Assembly: GCA_964532175.1 (NCBI GenBank)
Contig: CAZHGP010000054.1
Span: forward strand, 1 to 6,576
Direction of reading: 5' to 3'
DNA length: 6,576 nucleotides
Source: JAVZCJ01 sp964532175
Lineage (GTDB): Archaea > Thermoproteota > Nitrososphaeria_A > Caldarchaeales > JAVZCJ01
The notes beneath the pieces are model-generated. The model did no database searches. It was not told the DNA's origin and was given only the letters and a program-made list of their open reading frames with translations. Positions within the stretch are counted from its first letter, which is position 1. The number at the start of each line of letters is the position of its first letter. This document shows, piece by piece, positions 6,062-6,576 of the stretch. A program made the translations under genes and the position numbers.

Positions 6062-6576
6062 TTATAAAGGAAAATGGCATGCTACATAATGCTCTTTATT
6101 TGTTTCTATTAATATTGGTTCTTCTTTAGAACATTTTTCTTTAGCATATGGGCATCTAGGATGAAATCTACAACCTTTTGGAGGATTTATTGGACTAGGT
6201 ACTTCTCCTTTTAAAATTATTCTTTCACTTTTATACATTGGATTTGGAACAGGTACTGAAGAAAGTAAAGCAAGAGTATAAGGATGCTTTGGTTTAGAGA
6301 AAACATCTTTTTTAGTACCCATTTCAACAATTTTTCCAAGATACATTACCGTAATTCTATCAGAAATATATTTTGCTACAGCTAAATCATGTGTTATAAA
6401 TAAATATGTTAAATTGAATTCCTTTTTCAGATCATCATAAGTTCTAAAATTGAAGCTCTAAGAGAAACATCTATCATTGAAACTGGCTCATCAGCAACAA
6501 TGAAATCTGGACGAACAATCATTGCTCTTGCAATTGCTACTCTTTGTCTTTGCCCTCCACTTAATTGATGTGGATA
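6062..6576 (-). pseudogene. Oligopeptide/dipeptide ABC transporter ATPase, 5'-truncated by the window and frameshifted
   Basis: This is the 3' part of a DppD/DppF/OppF-type ATPase that powers peptide (or related solute) import on the cytoplasmic face of the membrane. Reading from 6576 gives YPHQLSGGQRQRVAIARAM with the ABC signature (6550-6564), then Walker B FIVADEP (6484-6504) and the D-loop SMID, then a TGA stop at 6427-6429. In the shifted frame the protein resumes at once as DLKKEFNLTYLFITHD (H-switch histidine at 6389-6391) and continues to the stop at 6062. One base appears to be missing near 6430-6438. Without it the family sequence would be unbroken. The C-terminal oligopeptide-transporter domain has four cysteines (GCRFHPRCP, EKC and ACHFP) of the kind that bind a [4Fe-4S] cluster in some DppD/DppF proteins. 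Walker A lies outside the window. The rest is well conserved, so either a recent mutation or a sequencing error is possible. The later ATG at 6346 is not a true start. Confidence 0.85.

Noticed and set aside
6427..6441. Programmed ribosomal frameshift in the ABC ATPase gene
   Set aside because: No slippery heptamer or following structure is visible, and this transporter family is not known to use recoding.
1..6576. CRISPR array, transposon, tRNA/rRNA gene or novel defence system
   Set aside because: I saw no spaced direct repeats, transposase, terminal inverted repeats or GC-rich structured RNA. The recognisable genes are core metabolism, ribosome and transport, and the two unknown proteins offer no system-level evidence.

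Overview
This is a strongly AT-rich window from an archaeon. Four things support that: a eukaryote/archaea-type ribosomal protein (L35Ae/eL33), a ferredoxin-linked indolepyruvate oxidoreductase of archaeal type, TATA-box-like elements at the expected distance before several genes, and two genes that appear to be translated from leaderless mRNAs. Arginine is encoded mostly by AGA. The gene set fits a TACK/Thermoproteota-like, probably anaerobic and peptide-using lineage, but the phylum is an inference. No marker here settles it.

Layout, left to right. Bases 1-282 are non-coding and end in a perfect A/T-only palindrome that touches the start of ilvE, a branched-chain amino acid aminotransferase (283-1185, +). 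Next is rpl35ae (1275-1532, +), which has its own Shine-Dalgarno site and a T-run after its stop. A creatininase-family metallohydrolase lies on the minus strand (1609-2418). A 218-bp divergent promoter region separates it from iorA (2637-4511, +) and iorB (4511-5128, +), which overlap by one base and encode the two subunits of indolepyruvate:ferredoxin oxidoreductase. A 72-residue, three-helix membrane protein of unknown function (5178-5396, +) and a 168-residue soluble protein of unknown function (5550-6056, +) follow. At the right edge, convergent and only five bases away, is the 3' part of an oligopeptide/dipeptide ABC transporter ATPase gene (6062-6576, -). A one-base frameshift interrupts it, and its 5' end lies outside the window.

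How the genes may work together. Peptide import (the ABC ATPase), transamination of amino acids to 2-oxo acids (IlvE and other transaminases) and ferredoxin-dependent oxidative decarboxylation of aryl-2-oxo acids (IorAB) are steps of archaeal peptide fermentation. They share a neighbourhood here but are not one operon; only iorA-iorB is clearly co-transcribed and translationally coupled. The window is mostly ordinary core metabolism. I found no CRISPR array, transposon, RNA gene or defence system. The items most worth a second look are the frameshift in the ABC ATPase gene, the palindrome in front of ilvE and the two unassigned small proteins.
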